A stretch of DNA of 64,000 nt from NCBI RefSeq assembly GCF_015082335.1, contig NZ_BLRL01000002.1, positions 534,569 to 598,568 on the forward strand, written 5' to 3'. Positions within the stretch are counted from its first letter, which is position 1, and each line of letters opens with the position of its first letter. A model generated the notes under the pieces. It saw only the letters and a program-made list of their open reading frames with translations. It made no database searches and was not told where the DNA came from. This DNA comes from Moritella sp. F3. Lineage in GTDB: Bacteria > Pseudomonadota > Gammaproteobacteria > Enterobacterales > Moritellaceae. Below are positions 21,382 to 29,986 of the stretch, in pieces. Position numbers and translations under genes: made by a program.

Positions 21382-22137
21382 ATGAAAAACTTTATTGTAA
21401 TTATGTTAACCCTACAACTTTTCACTGCTAGCTTTACAGCAAGTTCAGAGTCAGTCAACTATTATGTCATCGCTAAACAAGCCATGCCATTTCAAATAAC
21501 AACAAAAGATAATCAGCACACAGGTATTGTGTCAGACATTATTGCCAAGATATTTGTTGATAAATACACGATTAATTACCACGTTTATCCGTTCAACCGA
21601 ATGATTTCAGAATTAGAGGCCGGAGGGGAGAAAAATTGGATCACTTACGGCAGTCCAAATTGGGGAAGTGTCCAAGCTGACAATTTATCTGACAAACCAA
21701 TTTACACTGTGAGTCATAGCATCTTAACGAATGCCAAATCAGACTTTTCATATACAAAGATTAGTGACATAAAAGACAAAGTATTTGTTTTACTTTATGG
21801 CTTTGATTATCCAACGCTACAGCCTTATATTGATAGTGGCGAAATTCAAGAGCTCAGAGTGAAAGATTATGCGGCTGCGTTTCGAATTTTAGATAAAATG
21901 CCTCAAGATGCTATTTTCATCGAAATGACATCACGTATTCAATACAACCTTAAAATTCAATCTAAAGATCTCAACAATTATCACTTACAGGATTTTTCAG
22001 CGTTGATCCCAACCTATCCAATTTACCTTGCATTTGATCCGAAAATGGATAGCGAACTACAGTTGTTTATTAATCAGCAGCTGTCAGATTTAACGACTGC
22101 AGGTACGCTAACTGACATTATTAGTCAGTACATGTAA
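21382..22137 (+). CDS. Periplasmic solute-binding protein (SBP_bac_3-like)
   Basis: Secreted 251-residue protein with signal peptide MKNFIVIMLTLQLFTASFTASS. The mature part has the layout of family 3 binding proteins: PFQITTKDNQHTGIVSDIIAKIF near residue 35, FNRMISELEAGGEKNWITYGSPN, SDLSDKPIYTVSHSI, and a C-terminal LTTAGTLTDIISQYM helix that resembles the family's conserved G-x-L end. No transporter genes accompany it. It is divergently transcribed from the hybrid histidine kinase, so a signal-input role is plausible. An AAGGAAG ribosome site stands upstream of the ATG. Confidence 0.78.
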   Translation: MKNFIVIMLTLQLFTASFTASSESVNYYVIAKQAMPFQITTKDNQHTGIVSDIIAKIFVDKYTINYHVYPFNRMISELEAGGEKNWITYGSPNWGSVQADNLSDKPIYTVSHSILTNAKSDFSYTKISDIKDKVFVLLYGFDYPTLQPYIDSGEIQELRVKDYAAAFRILDKMPQDAIFIEMTSRIQYNLKIQSKDLNNYHLQDFSALIPTYPIYLAFDPKMDSELQLFINQQLSDLTTAGTLTDIISQYM

Positions 22138-22182
22138 TCTTCATAAGTAGATACAAGCGCAGTCAATACAAGAAAAACCACT

Positions 22183-22221
22183 AAAAAAATACCGGCGACT
22201 TACATTAAGTCACCGGTATTT
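22183..22221. terminator. Terminator between the binding protein and NADAR-RibA genes
   Basis: AATACCGG-C-GACTTA pairs with TAAGTC-ACCGGTATT around a three-base loop. The T7 run lies on the minus-strand exit, so it mainly serves the RibA-like gene, but it may stop both converging genes. Confidence 0.82.
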
Positions 22222-22275
22222 ACACTATATGCCTACTATTTATAATTGGCCTATTCACCCAATAAATAAGTCAAC

Positions 22276-23325
22276 CTAATTAATGAATTCAGCTGCAAAC
22301 ATATGCCCAAGTTTGTTCGCTTTGGTTTTTAGATAACCTTCATTATGGGGGTTATTTCCTTCTTGTAGCGGAACACGCTCAGCAATATTAATGCCCGCTT
22401 TAATTAATGCATTCACCTTACGCGGGTTATTGGTCATTAAATTAACACTATTAATATTCAGATGACCGAGCATTCCTTTACAGAAAGTATAATCTCGCAT
22501 GTCTGCCGCAAACCCTAAGCGCTCATTAGCTTCAACAGTGTCAGCACCATCATCTTGTAAATGATAAGCTCTTATCTTATTTAATAAGCCGATTCCACGG
22601 CCTTCTTGACGTAAATAAAGGATCACGCCACTACCTTTCTCTACAATGTTTTGCATGGCTTTCGCTAACTGAAACCCACAATCACAACGTGCGCTAAATA
22701 ATGCATCACCAGTTAAGCATTCAGAATGTAAACGAATCAGTACTGGTTCGCTCGGATCCAACTTGCCATAAACTAAAGCAAGGTGTTCTTTACCTGTCGC
22801 TCGCTCTGTAAAACCGTTCATCTGGAACATGCCAAATTGGGTTGGTAACTTAGCGCTATCAACATAAGTGATCAGATTATAAGGTTCCTGTTCGCTTAAA
22901 TCGCTGCGCACAGCCATCAATATTTTGCCAAGTTCATTACGACCACTGCCGTCACCACCGTCCCCCCAAAAACTATCTTTATGCGAATGCTCTGTTAACA
23001 CCTGCTCTCCAGTAGCAACGAGTTGATAGGCGAAATAAGGATTTTGGCTAAATTTTTCAGCGACGGCATAACGCATAACTTGCTCGCGTACCTGCAACCA
23101 ATCAGATTTAACACATTGCGCATATTCACGACTTAATCGGAAGGCTTCATCGGCGGTAGGCGCTTGACGGACCAAACGCTGTAATTGCGGGTCATTAAAC
23201 TTTTGAGCTTGATAATAATGTTCACTGCTTGGCCATTCAAGCTCTTCAATTATAATTGGCGCAGTGGCTAAATTGGATAAAAAACCAAATGCATCATTAG
23301 GTTCATAAAATTTAATTTCATTCAT
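22276..23325 (-). CDS. ribA: NADAR domain - GTP cyclohydrolase II fusion
   Basis: Two-domain protein of 349 residues. Residues 1-150 are a NADAR (COG3236/YbiA-like) domain: [52 protein letters not shown]. Residues 155-349 are GTP cyclohydrolase II, with [18 protein letters not shown] providing the three zinc cysteines, [17 protein letters not shown], and the [10 protein letters not shown] segment. GTP cyclohydrolase II starts riboflavin synthesis. NADAR proteins of this kind hydrolyse the N-glycosidic bond of early riboflavin intermediates, which is known from fused examples in Vibrio and plants. The start is the ATG at 23325, with AGAAG four bases upstream; the longer frame begins at a GTG without a better site. 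No FMN riboswitch is obvious upstream. Confidence 0.93.
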   Translation of the reverse strand: MNEIKFYEPNDAFGFLSNLATAPIIIEELEWPSSEHYYQAQKFNDPQLQRLVRQAPTADEAFRLSREYAQCVKSDWLQVREQVMRYAVAEKFSQNPYFAYQLVATGEQVLTEHSHKDSFWGDGGDGSGRNELGKILMAVRSDLSEQEPYNLITYVDSAKLPTQFGMFQMNGFTERATGKEHLALVYGKLDPSEPVLIRLHSECLTGDALFSARCDCGFQLAKAMQNIVEKGSGVILYLRQEGRGIGLLNKIRAYHLQDDGADTVEANERLGFAADMRDYTFCKGMLGHLNINSVNLMTNNPRKVNALIKAGINIAERVPLQEGNNPHNEGYLKTKANKLGHMFAAEFIN

Positions 23326-23468
23326 AATTCTTCTCACTCCATGAAAACATACTACTTAGACTTAGGCCAAATAAGTATCAACAACTTACATCTTGTAAGT
23401 ACATATTAGAGGAGTATAGATGAGATGGGAAATATGACGTTTCGGAAATCTAATAGTGTTACGCGGTT

Positions 23469-23512
23469 AAAAAATTCAGACATTAAAGCTAGCTTTTTAG
23501 CCTTAATGTCTG
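23469..23512 (-). terminator. Terminator of the cytochrome b561 gene
   Basis: On the minus strand CAGACATTAA-G-GCTA pairs with TAGC-T-TTAATGTCTG (one A/C mismatch), followed by T6. It lies 63 bases after the stop at 23575. Confidence 0.85.
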
Positions 23513-23574
23513 CAAAAATATCATTTATGCTTTATGTTTAAACTCTGTTCTTAATGATCGAGGTAATAAAGCAA

Positions 23575-24246
23575 TCAATACACTAAATAGCCTAAGTTTT
23601 CATGCCCAAACTGCCACCAAATAGCGCCAGCAATAGCAACATAGATAGCCCAAGCTAACCAACCGGTAAGTATTTTTGGTTCTACAATAGAATTCACTCG
23701 TGGGTATTCTGCCGCACCAGTAAACATCGCTTTCACTAACGGCTGCTTTTTCAACTTATAAGCGACAATCGCAATAATATGTAAACCGATAGCCCCCAGT
23801 AATACATCAAAATTAACACTGTGCAGCCATGTCATAAAGCTCACGGTATCCGCAGAAAAATATTGGGCAAGTGGCCCTTCTGACAAAATATCATCGCTGG
23901 CACTGAGACCGCTGAATAACTGGGTAATGATTAAAGCTAAAAACAATACAACCATGCAGGCACCTGCTGGGTTATGGCCAAATTTAACACGGTCAAATTT
24001 GTTTTTGTCTTTTAGATAATCAATTAACGCCATAGGACTTTTTATAAAGTAACTAAATTTCGCAGTATCACTGCCAATAAATCCCCAAATAAAACGCGTT
24101 ATCCATAGTGCCAATAATGCGTAGCCAAACACGAAATGCCATTCCATTTCGTCATTATCAGCGCAATACCACAGTGCAAATAACAAGCTCACCTGTAACC
24201 AGTGATAGCCACGAATAAATCCGTCCCAAACTTTAACTTTAACCAT
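23575..24246 (-). CDS. Cytochrome b561-type membrane haem protein
   Basis: Di-haem inner-membrane electron-transfer protein. The chosen start MVKVKVWDGFIRGYHWLQVSLLFALWYC gives 223 residues. At least four transmembrane segments are visible. Histidines sit in helix 1 (GYHW), helix 2 (WHFVFGYALLALWITRFIWGFIG) and in LHSVNFDVLLGAIGLHIIAIVAYKLKK, the pattern of Ni/Fe-hydrogenase-type b-subunits and eukaryote-like b561. HNPAGACMVVLFL is also typical. A longer frame to 24330 is less likely because GAGGG stands four bases before the ATG at 24246. No hydrogenase or dehydrogenase partner is adjacent. Confidence 0.88.
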   Translation of the reverse strand: MVKVKVWDGFIRGYHWLQVSLLFALWYCADNDEMEWHFVFGYALLALWITRFIWGFIGSDTAKFSYFIKSPMALIDYLKDKNKFDRVKFGHNPAGACMVVLFLALIITQLFSGLSASDDILSEGPLAQYFSADTVSFMTWLHSVNFDVLLGAIGLHIIAIVAYKLKKQPLVKAMFTGAAEYPRVNSIVEPKILTGWLAWAIYVAIAGAIWWQFGHENLGYLVY

Positions 24247-24316
24247 ACAACCCTCAGCTGATGCTCTATATAGACAATAACGGTGTAAGTGCCCAACTCT
24301 TATAGAGATTAAGGTG

Positions 24317-25285
24317 CTATTTTCTAACACTTAGCCAGACAATAGCAACAATTACCATCAACATACCTAAAAAATGGTACACAGTGAAAGCTTCCCCTAA
24401 TAAAAACACCGCCATTAACGCCGTTAATACAGGTCCACTACCGCCTACAATCGAAGCTTGCTCAGGTCCAACTCTGGCAATGCCCTCACTCATCAAAAAT
24501 GAAGGGATCACAGTACAGCCAATCGCTAACCACAGCGATATCCAAAATACCGGCAGAGGTATACTAAGATCTTTAATATCATGCACCACCGAAAAATGAA
24601 CAAAGATCATAAAACTCGCACCAAACATAGCGATACAGGTAAAGACTAAGCTGCCTAACTGCTGGATCTTGGATTTACTCAGTAGTAAATAACAAGCAAA
24701 AGTAAAGCAAGCGGTTAGTACTAATAACGACCCCGTTATCACTCCCTCGCCTTGCTTACCCAAGTCATGATAAAACAGTACAAAAACCCCTGCATAGGCC
24801 AAGATAAGTGCACCTATTACTTGTCGGTTAATCCGATTACCAAATATCAACCAACTAAGGATCACGACGACTGTCGGGTAGGTAAATAACAATAAACGCT
24901 CTAGCTGCGAGCTAATATAGTTAAGCCCTTCCAGATCAAAGTAACTCGATAAGTAATATCCCAAAAAGCCAATCCCCATCACAGGTAAAAATTGAGCTTT
25001 AATCCGAGATGACAGTGTGGGTGTTTTTGTTATCATCCAAGCGAATACACCGATATAGAAAGGCAGAGATAAGAGCATGCGATAGGTCATTAGCGTGATG
25101 CTATCAACACCATACTGGTAGGCAAGTTTAACGAAGATCCCTTTTGTCGAAAACAAACAGGTAGCAAAAAATGCACACAGTAAACCTATTTTATGTGCTG
25201 ACAGTTTATTACGTAGAGCTGAACGCGTATTGCGCTGCTTTTTGCTAGTACTCGTGCTGTTACTGCTGATAGTAGTCTGTTCCAT
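24317..25285 (-). CDS. EamA/DMT family transporter
   Basis: Inner-membrane protein of 322 residues with ten predicted hydrophobic spans arranged as two EamA repeats (first repeat about 33-165, second about 180-320). A Ser/Thr/Lys-rich cytoplasmic N-terminus precedes the first helix. LERLLLFTYPTVVVILSWLIFGNRI and GPEQASIVGGSGPVLTALMAVFLLGEAFTVYHFLGMLMVIVAIVWL are characteristic. Substrate cannot be told from sequence; relatives export metabolites or amino acids. The gene has no operon partner apart from a 70-base gap to the b561 gene, with which it could be cotranscribed. Confidence 0.88.
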   Translation of the reverse strand: MEQTTISSNSTSTSKKQRNTRSALRNKLSAHKIGLLCAFFATCLFSTKGIFVKLAYQYGVDSITLMTYRMLLSLPFYIGVFAWMITKTPTLSSRIKAQFLPVMGIGFLGYYLSSYFDLEGLNYISSQLERLLLFTYPTVVVILSWLIFGNRINRQVIGALILAYAGVFVLFYHDLGKQGEGVITGSLLVLTACFTFACYLLLSKSKIQQLGSLVFTCIAMFGASFMIFVHFSVVHDIKDLSIPLPVFWISLWLAIGCTVIPSFLMSEGIARVGPEQASIVGGSGPVLTALMAVFLLGEAFTVYHFLGMLMVIVAIVWLSVRK

Positions 25286-25934
25286 GACCTCTCCAAGATA
25301 AGTTGGAGGCTAGGAATAAGTAGAATAAAACAGAGTGCAGGCTACAGATTCCGTAGCCTCGCCAAAATTAGTTAGCTGCTACTCTGGTTTCCAGAGCAGC
25401 CATAAACGTGTCGCAGAGTGATTTATAAAATAAATTGTCATATAACCCTCTAACCAAACGTTTAAAATTGAATGTCCAGTAAACCAACAATGGTTCTAGC
25501 AAGCAAGATAAAAATAACCAGACCTCGATAAACGAGAGAATATAATATCCAGTTATTACGTATGGGTTATTTTCAGTAGTTATCACTACAATAATTATCT
25601 CAGCAATAACTATTGAGTATCGGATACACATTATTTAATCATCGGAGAACCTTCCGTTATCCACTCGCGAACCGTCATCACAATACTGCACGACACACAC
25701 ATCAACGGCGATTAGTTGATGAGTTAACCAATGCCCTTATTCTGCTCAGGCCAGTAAAGTTCGCCTTTGAATTTATACACAAGGTGGTAAAACATAAAGA
25801 ACATTATAGTGCTATAGTGTTTTCTCGACTAAATAGACTCTACCAATCACAAAAATAGCGATATAAGTCATTAACTTCAATAAGTTAACGTGTAATATCT
25901 TGTTTGTGAAGTTAACGAAGATAAGGATATCCAC
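25286..25934. other. 649-base region with no convincing gene
   Basis: Between the EamA gene and the GGDEF gene. A 7-bp hairpin (AGGCTAC/GTAGCCT) lies near 25338-25357, without a T-run. A minus-strand frame at 25368-25631 and a plus-strand TTG-start frame at 25613-25858 are listed or rejected separately. Neither has a clear Shine-Dalgarno sequence. The stretch may be a decayed gene. Confidence 0.5.
25368..25631 (-). pseudogene. Possible gene remnant, RatA/SRPBCC-like C-terminus
   Basis: Open frame of 87 residues with no recognisable ribosome-binding site. The N-terminal half is hydrophobic and not protein-like for a soluble domain. The last 35 residues (YWTFNFKRLVRGLYDN to AALETRVAAN) resemble by eye the C-terminal helix of SRPBCC proteins such as RatA. 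No matching N-terminal part was found in the other minus-strand frames just upstream. It could instead be a short membrane protein or no gene at all. Confidence 0.25.
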
Positions 25935-27155
25935 TTGCTCTGCAAAATACTTGTTGTTGAAGACAGCCGAGCTTTTCGTAAATACCTTAATATTCAGCTA
26001 AGCCAAGCTGGTTTTCAAGCCGTATTTGCAGAATCAATAGCACAAGCCCATGAGATTTTAGCGCGAGAGGATGATTTTCTTTGTTCGGTACTCGACTATT
26101 GCTTACCTGATGGCCCTGACGGTGAAATCATCGATCATGTATTAAACTATGGCTTACAGGCTATCATTTTAACGGCTAATTACAGTGAACATATCCGCGA
26201 AAAAGTATTATCCAAAGGCGTCATAGACTATTTATTAAAAGATAGCGCATCATCGGTTTCTTACCTCATCCCATTATTACGACGTCTGCAAGAAAATTGT
26301 CGTCATAAAGCGCTCGTCGTTGAAGATTCCAAAACCGTACGTACCCATCTGATTAATTTATTAGAACGACAAAACCTGCAAGTCATTGCTGCTGAAAATG
26401 GCGCTCAGGCAATCGAGTTATTACAGCAACACACTGATATTAGTTTGATCATCACAGATCATGATATGCCCGAAAAAGACGGCATTACCATGACCCGCGA
26501 GATCCGTCGTAAATTCGATCGGAATCAACTGGCGATTCTAGGCCTATCTGGCAGTAGTGATCGGTCGATGACAGCGCGTTTTCTAAAAGCCGGGGCGAAT
26601 GATTTTCTCTATAAACCTTTTAATCAAGAAGAGTTTTACTGCCGTATCCATCATATCCTCAACATGAAAGATACTGCAGACAAGCTTTACAAGATGGCTA
26701 ATCAAGATGCGCTAACCGGTTTATGGAACCGCCGCTATTTCTTTAATCAACATAGTCGCGGCACAACCGCAGAGCATAATAATATTGCGATGCTAGACAT
26801 AGATTTTTTCAAAAAAGTGAATGACAATCACGGGCATGATGGGGGCGATGCTGTATTAGTGACGATAGCGAAGCAATTGCAACATCACTTTTCAGATGCC
26901 ACTGTGGCGCGTTTTGGAGGCGAAGAGTTCTGCATTCAAAGCAATATAGACCGTACTATATTTGTGTCACAACTGGAGTTAGTACGCCTTAAAATAGAAC
27001 AATTAACCATGGCGCATAATGGCACTGAAATCAAAATTACGATTAGTATTGGTGCCAGTTTTGGTAACAAGTCGATTGATGAAATGCTCTCCGAATCCGA
27101 TGCCCGTTTATATGAAGCAAAAACAAATGGCCGTAACCAAGTTATCTGGCAATAA
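25935..27155 (+). CDS. Response regulator with two receivers and a GGDEF domain
   Basis: Predicted cytoplasmic diguanylate cyclase of 406 residues. Receiver 1 (1-120) has ILVVEDSR and phospho-Asp D54; receiver 2 (125-245) has LVVEDSKTVR, D175 in IITDHDMPEKDG, and KPF at 227-229. The GGDEF domain from about 255 has LTGLWNRRYFF, AMLDIDFFKKVND and an intact GGEEF at 328-332. The positions where the inhibitory RxxD site normally sits hold FSDA, so product inhibition may be absent. The start is a TTG with AAGGA seven bases upstream; no ATG is near. The partner kinase is not adjacent. Confidence 0.92.
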   Translation: MLCKILVVEDSRAFRKYLNIQLSQAGFQAVFAESIAQAHEILAREDDFLCSVLDYCLPDGPDGEIIDHVLNYGLQAIILTANYSEHIREKVLSKGVIDYLLKDSASSVSYLIPLLRRLQENCRHKALVVEDSKTVRTHLINLLERQNLQVIAAENGAQAIELLQQHTDISLIITDHDMPEKDGITMTREIRRKFDRNQLAILGLSGSSDRSMTARFLKAGANDFLYKPFNQEEFYCRIHHILNMKDTADKLYKMANQDALTGLWNRRYFFNQHSRGTTAEHNNIAMLDIDFFKKVNDNHGHDGGDAVLVTIAKQLQHHFSDATVARFGGEEFCIQSNIDRTIFVSQLELVRLKIEQLTMAHNGTEIKITISIGASFGNKSIDEMLSESDARLYEAKTNGRNQVIWQ

Positions 27156-27167
27156 CGTGATAACAAG

Positions 27168-27201
27168 ATGAATGTTGCTATGCACATAACAACATTCATC
27201 T
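27168..27201. terminator. Inverted repeat between converging GGDEF and rhodanese genes
   Basis: GATGAATGTTG and CAACATTCATC pair perfectly across a 12-base loop, between two convergent stops. No T-run follows on either side, so termination is tentative. Confidence 0.45.
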
Positions 27202-27219
27202 AATAACCATAAGCAAAAT

Positions 27220-27588
27220 TTATTTACTGATTGGATAACTCTTCATTTTCCATTCACGAATACCGCCATCCATAGAAATAACGTCTGTGTAGCCCATGCG
27301 TTGGATGAACTCAGCTGATAACGCAGAGCGATAACCGCCACCGCAATATAATACGATACACGTATCTAACTCAGGATATTTCGCTTCTAAGTCACGTTCA
27401 ATAATGCCGCGCCCCATGTACTCAGCACCGCTAATACGACTTGCAGCCCACTCGCTTTCTTCACGTACATCGACAAGCACAAATTGCTTACCTTCGTCCT
27501 GCCACTGCTTTACATCATCACAGCTGCACTCTTTAACTACTTTACGGGCTTCGTTGCATAAATCTAGAAATCGTTGACTATGAGCCAT
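27220..27588 (-). CDS. Rhodanese-like domain protein
   Basis: Single rhodanese domain of 122 residues, no signal peptide. Landmarks are FVLVDVREESEWAASRISGA at about 37-56, the predicted active-site loop LYCGGGYRSALSA with catalytic Cys near residue 81, and GYTDVISMDGGIREWK near the C-terminus. Such proteins transfer sulfane sulfur or bind as regulatory domains. The acceptor cannot be deduced. It is transcribed singly, 267 bases from the pseudouridine synthase gene on the same strand. Confidence 0.9.
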   Translation of the reverse strand: MAHSQRFLDLCNEARKVVKECSCDDVKQWQDEGKQFVLVDVREESEWAASRISGAEYMGRGIIERDLEAKYPELDTCIVLYCGGGYRSALSAEFIQRMGYTDVISMDGGIREWKMKSYPISK

Positions 27589-27855
27589 GTTGTTATCCTT
27601 TTCAATTAAATACCCAGAGTTTGCTAAGCGATTATTTAGCTTAACCAGAATTTCACTTTATATCTTATAATTCAATCACACAACGTATAAAATCGGTAAT
27701 GGCAAACAAAGTTTTAGAAAACGTTTTGGACAACGCTTGCTCGTGTGTAACAGCAAAGAACGCGGCTCACATGACAGCCGAACTACCTACAATATATCGA
27801 CAATGAGATGAGCACCACCATGCCATAATAAATACATGGTGGAGTGCATTTTAAG

Positions 27856-28707
27856 TTATCGGAGCAGAGCAAGAAAATCAACCGGTGCAGGTGTCTCGAA
27901 AGTGAGTCGCTTGCCAGTATTTGGACGCGTAATACTAAGGCGCAGTGCATGCAGTCCCATACGCGGACCATCAGTACCATAACGAGGATCGCCAATCAGA
28001 GGGTGTCCTAACCAGGCCATATGGGCACGGATTTGATGTTGTCGACCCGTCTCGAGTTGCACTTCAAGCAGACTACGTTCCTTGCCTGTTCGCTGGGTAT
28101 TAAAGTGCGTAACGGCTTTTTTTGCATCCGGATGTTGTCCGACAATCATCTGATACTTTTCTGATTCCATTCTCAAAGGCTGGTCAATAGTCCCCTGACT
28201 TGGATTGGGCTGACCTTCAACTACCGCAAGATAGGTTTTCTCGGCATTAGACCATCCCTCATTAACAGCTTCACGCATCTCGCGAGAAGTGGCAAACATC
28301 AATACACCTGATGTATCGCGATCGAGTCGATGTACTGGCCATAGATTAACAGCACGCTTAGGCGTTGAAAGTTGCTTGCGAAGAATGGCTAGCGCATGCT
28401 GTTTGTTTTCACCCGCTGCAGCTACAGACAATAGGCCTGCGGGTTTGTTGATAACGATAAGATCATTATCCGAATACAAGATCTCTAATCGGGCAACGCC
28501 ATGTTGCATGCTCTTTCCTGATGCCCTAACTTCCACATCGTCGCCGACGTTGAGCTCATGATCATGCACCATAACAGGCAGACCGTTAACAACAACACAC
28601 CCAGTTGTCAGCCTTTGCTTTATGTTTTTGCGGCTCCAGCCTTTTAGCTGAGTATTAAGGAAAATGAGTAGACCTGAGGTCTCTTTTACTCTAAATCGGT
28701 CAGACAT
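27856..28707 (-). CDS. RluA-family pseudouridine synthase
   Basis: Predicted to isomerise uridine in rRNA or tRNA. The 283 residues have an S4 RNA-binding domain at about 15-70 (RKNIKQRLTTGCVVVNG) followed by the synthase domain with VINKPAGLLSVA, the catalytic motif HRLDRDTSGVLMFA containing the active-site Asp, and the LETGRQHQIRAHMAWLGHPLIGDPRYG region of the RluA/RluD group. Which position it modifies is not evident; it is shorter than RluD and resembles generic RluA-family members. No recognisable operon partners. Confidence 0.92.
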   Translation of the reverse strand: MSDRFRVKETSGLLIFLNTQLKGWSRKNIKQRLTTGCVVVNGLPVMVHDHELNVGDDVEVRASGKSMQHGVARLEILYSDNDLIVINKPAGLLSVAAAGENKQHALAILRKQLSTPKRAVNLWPVHRLDRDTSGVLMFATSREMREAVNEGWSNAEKTYLAVVEGQPNPSQGTIDQPLRMESEKYQMIVGQHPDAKKAVTHFNTQRTGKERSLLEVQLETGRQHQIRAHMAWLGHPLIGDPRYGTDGPRMGLHALRLSITRPNTGKRLTFETPAPVDFLALLR

Positions 28708-29030
28708 AGTAAGTTACTCTCCAACTTGGTTTTGTCAGTAATGCGCTAAACATAATGATCATTGCTTAACATTTGTATATGTGGGCTGATACGTGCTCTA
28801 CGATACCAGATATGAGCGGGAGTATATTGATATTAATTTTCAGCACAAGATAAACCTGACGCTTTAACCAAAATACCAATAATATTGTATATAAGCATTG
28901 CATTGTACCGCAGCATTAAGCATCTGTATGGCCAAGCAGTTAAAGTACTCATTCGAAAACATAAAAAACCCGCACTAGGCGGGTTTTATGGCAGTCAAAA
29001 GACTAATCAGTTCGCTAGGAAAACCTAGAA
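28708..29030. other. Intergenic region with the secF terminator
   Basis: The 323 bases carry the secF terminator at 28963-28987 and the presumed upstream region of the pseudouridine synthase gene. I see no further gene. Confidence 0.6.
28963..28987 (-). terminator. Terminator of the queA-to-secF gene group
   Basis: Minus-strand AACCCGCC and GCGGGTT (stem CCCGC/GCGGG) with a short loop and T6. It lies 44 bases after the secF stop. Confidence 0.85.
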
Positions 29031-29975
29031 TTACATCATAGGGTCTTGGTCTGCGCCTTCTTTTTCAATCACTGGTGGTAACATAGTTTCACGCGTTACG
29101 CCAAGCTTCAGTGCTAATGCACTTGCTACGTAAATCGATGAATATGTACCAACAACGATACCGATTAGCAATGCTAACGCGAAACCGTGGATCAGTGCGC
29201 CACCTTTCAGGAACAATGATACTAATACCATTAATGTTGTACCTGACGTGATTAACGTACGCGATAATGTCTGCGTTAATGATACATCCATAATTTCTAC
29301 AGAGTCATCAATACGCATGCGACGGAAGTTTTCACGAATACGGTCAAATACCACGATAGTATCATTCAATGAATAACCAATAACGGTCAATAGCGCCGCT
29401 AAAATAGTTAAATCAAATTCAATCTCTAATGCCGAGAAGATACCCAGTGTGATGATAACGTCATGCGCAAGGGCTAATACAGCACCCGATGCTAGACGCC
29501 ATTCAAAACGTACACCAACATATAGCAGGATACAAATTAACGCAGCAATCAGCGCGAGGCCACCTTGCTCAGTTAATTCATCACCAACGTTTGGACCAAC
29601 AAACTCGATACGACGCATTTCTACGTTTTTATCGTAACCTTGTAATGCAGCCAGCATTTGACTACCAAGGTGCTCACTGTCCAAGCCTTCACGCGGTGCA
29701 ATACGGATCAATACATCACGGCTTGAACCGAAATGTTGAATAACCGCATCACTAAAGCCTTCAGCTGCTAACAACGGACGAATTACTTCAAGATCTGCTG
29801 GTTTGTCATAACCCACTTCGATTACCGTACCACCGGTGAAATCAAGACCCCAATTAATGCCTTTAATAGCAATTGAAGATATCGATAAAAGCACCAACAG
29901 TATTGATAAGATAAACGCCGGCTTAGCCATTTTCATAAAGTGGATCGTGCGTTCTGTTTTAATAATTTCAAACAT
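29031..29975 (-). CDS. secF: Protein translocase subunit SecF
   Basis: Part of the SecDF-YajC complex that uses proton flow to pull proteins through SecYEG. The 314 residues have six transmembrane helices: the first about 16-38, a periplasmic domain with GINWGLDFTGGTVIEVGY, and the C-terminal bundle with RFEWRLASGAVLALAHDVIITLG and IGYSLNDTIVVFDRIREN, the signature of SecF. Located 11 bases after secD, in the classical tgt-yajC-secD-secF order. Confidence 0.97.
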   Translation of the reverse strand: MFEIIKTERTIHFMKMAKPAFILSILLVLLSISSIAIKGINWGLDFTGGTVIEVGYDKPADLEVIRPLLAAEGFSDAVIQHFGSSRDVLIRIAPREGLDSEHLGSQMLAALQGYDKNVEMRRIEFVGPNVGDELTEQGGLALIAALICILLYVGVRFEWRLASGAVLALAHDVIITLGIFSALEIEFDLTILAALLTVIGYSLNDTIVVFDRIRENFRRMRIDDSVEIMDVSLTQTLSRTLITSGTTLMVLVSLFLKGGALIHGFALALLIGIVVGTYSSIYVASALALKLGVTRETMLPPVIEKEGADQDPMM

Positions 29976-29986
29976 AATTAATCCCC

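Noticed and set aside
25613..25858. 81-residue plus-strand frame with TTG start
   Set aside because: No Shine-Dalgarno sequence, TTG start, His/Arg-rich low-complexity composition and no recognisable family.
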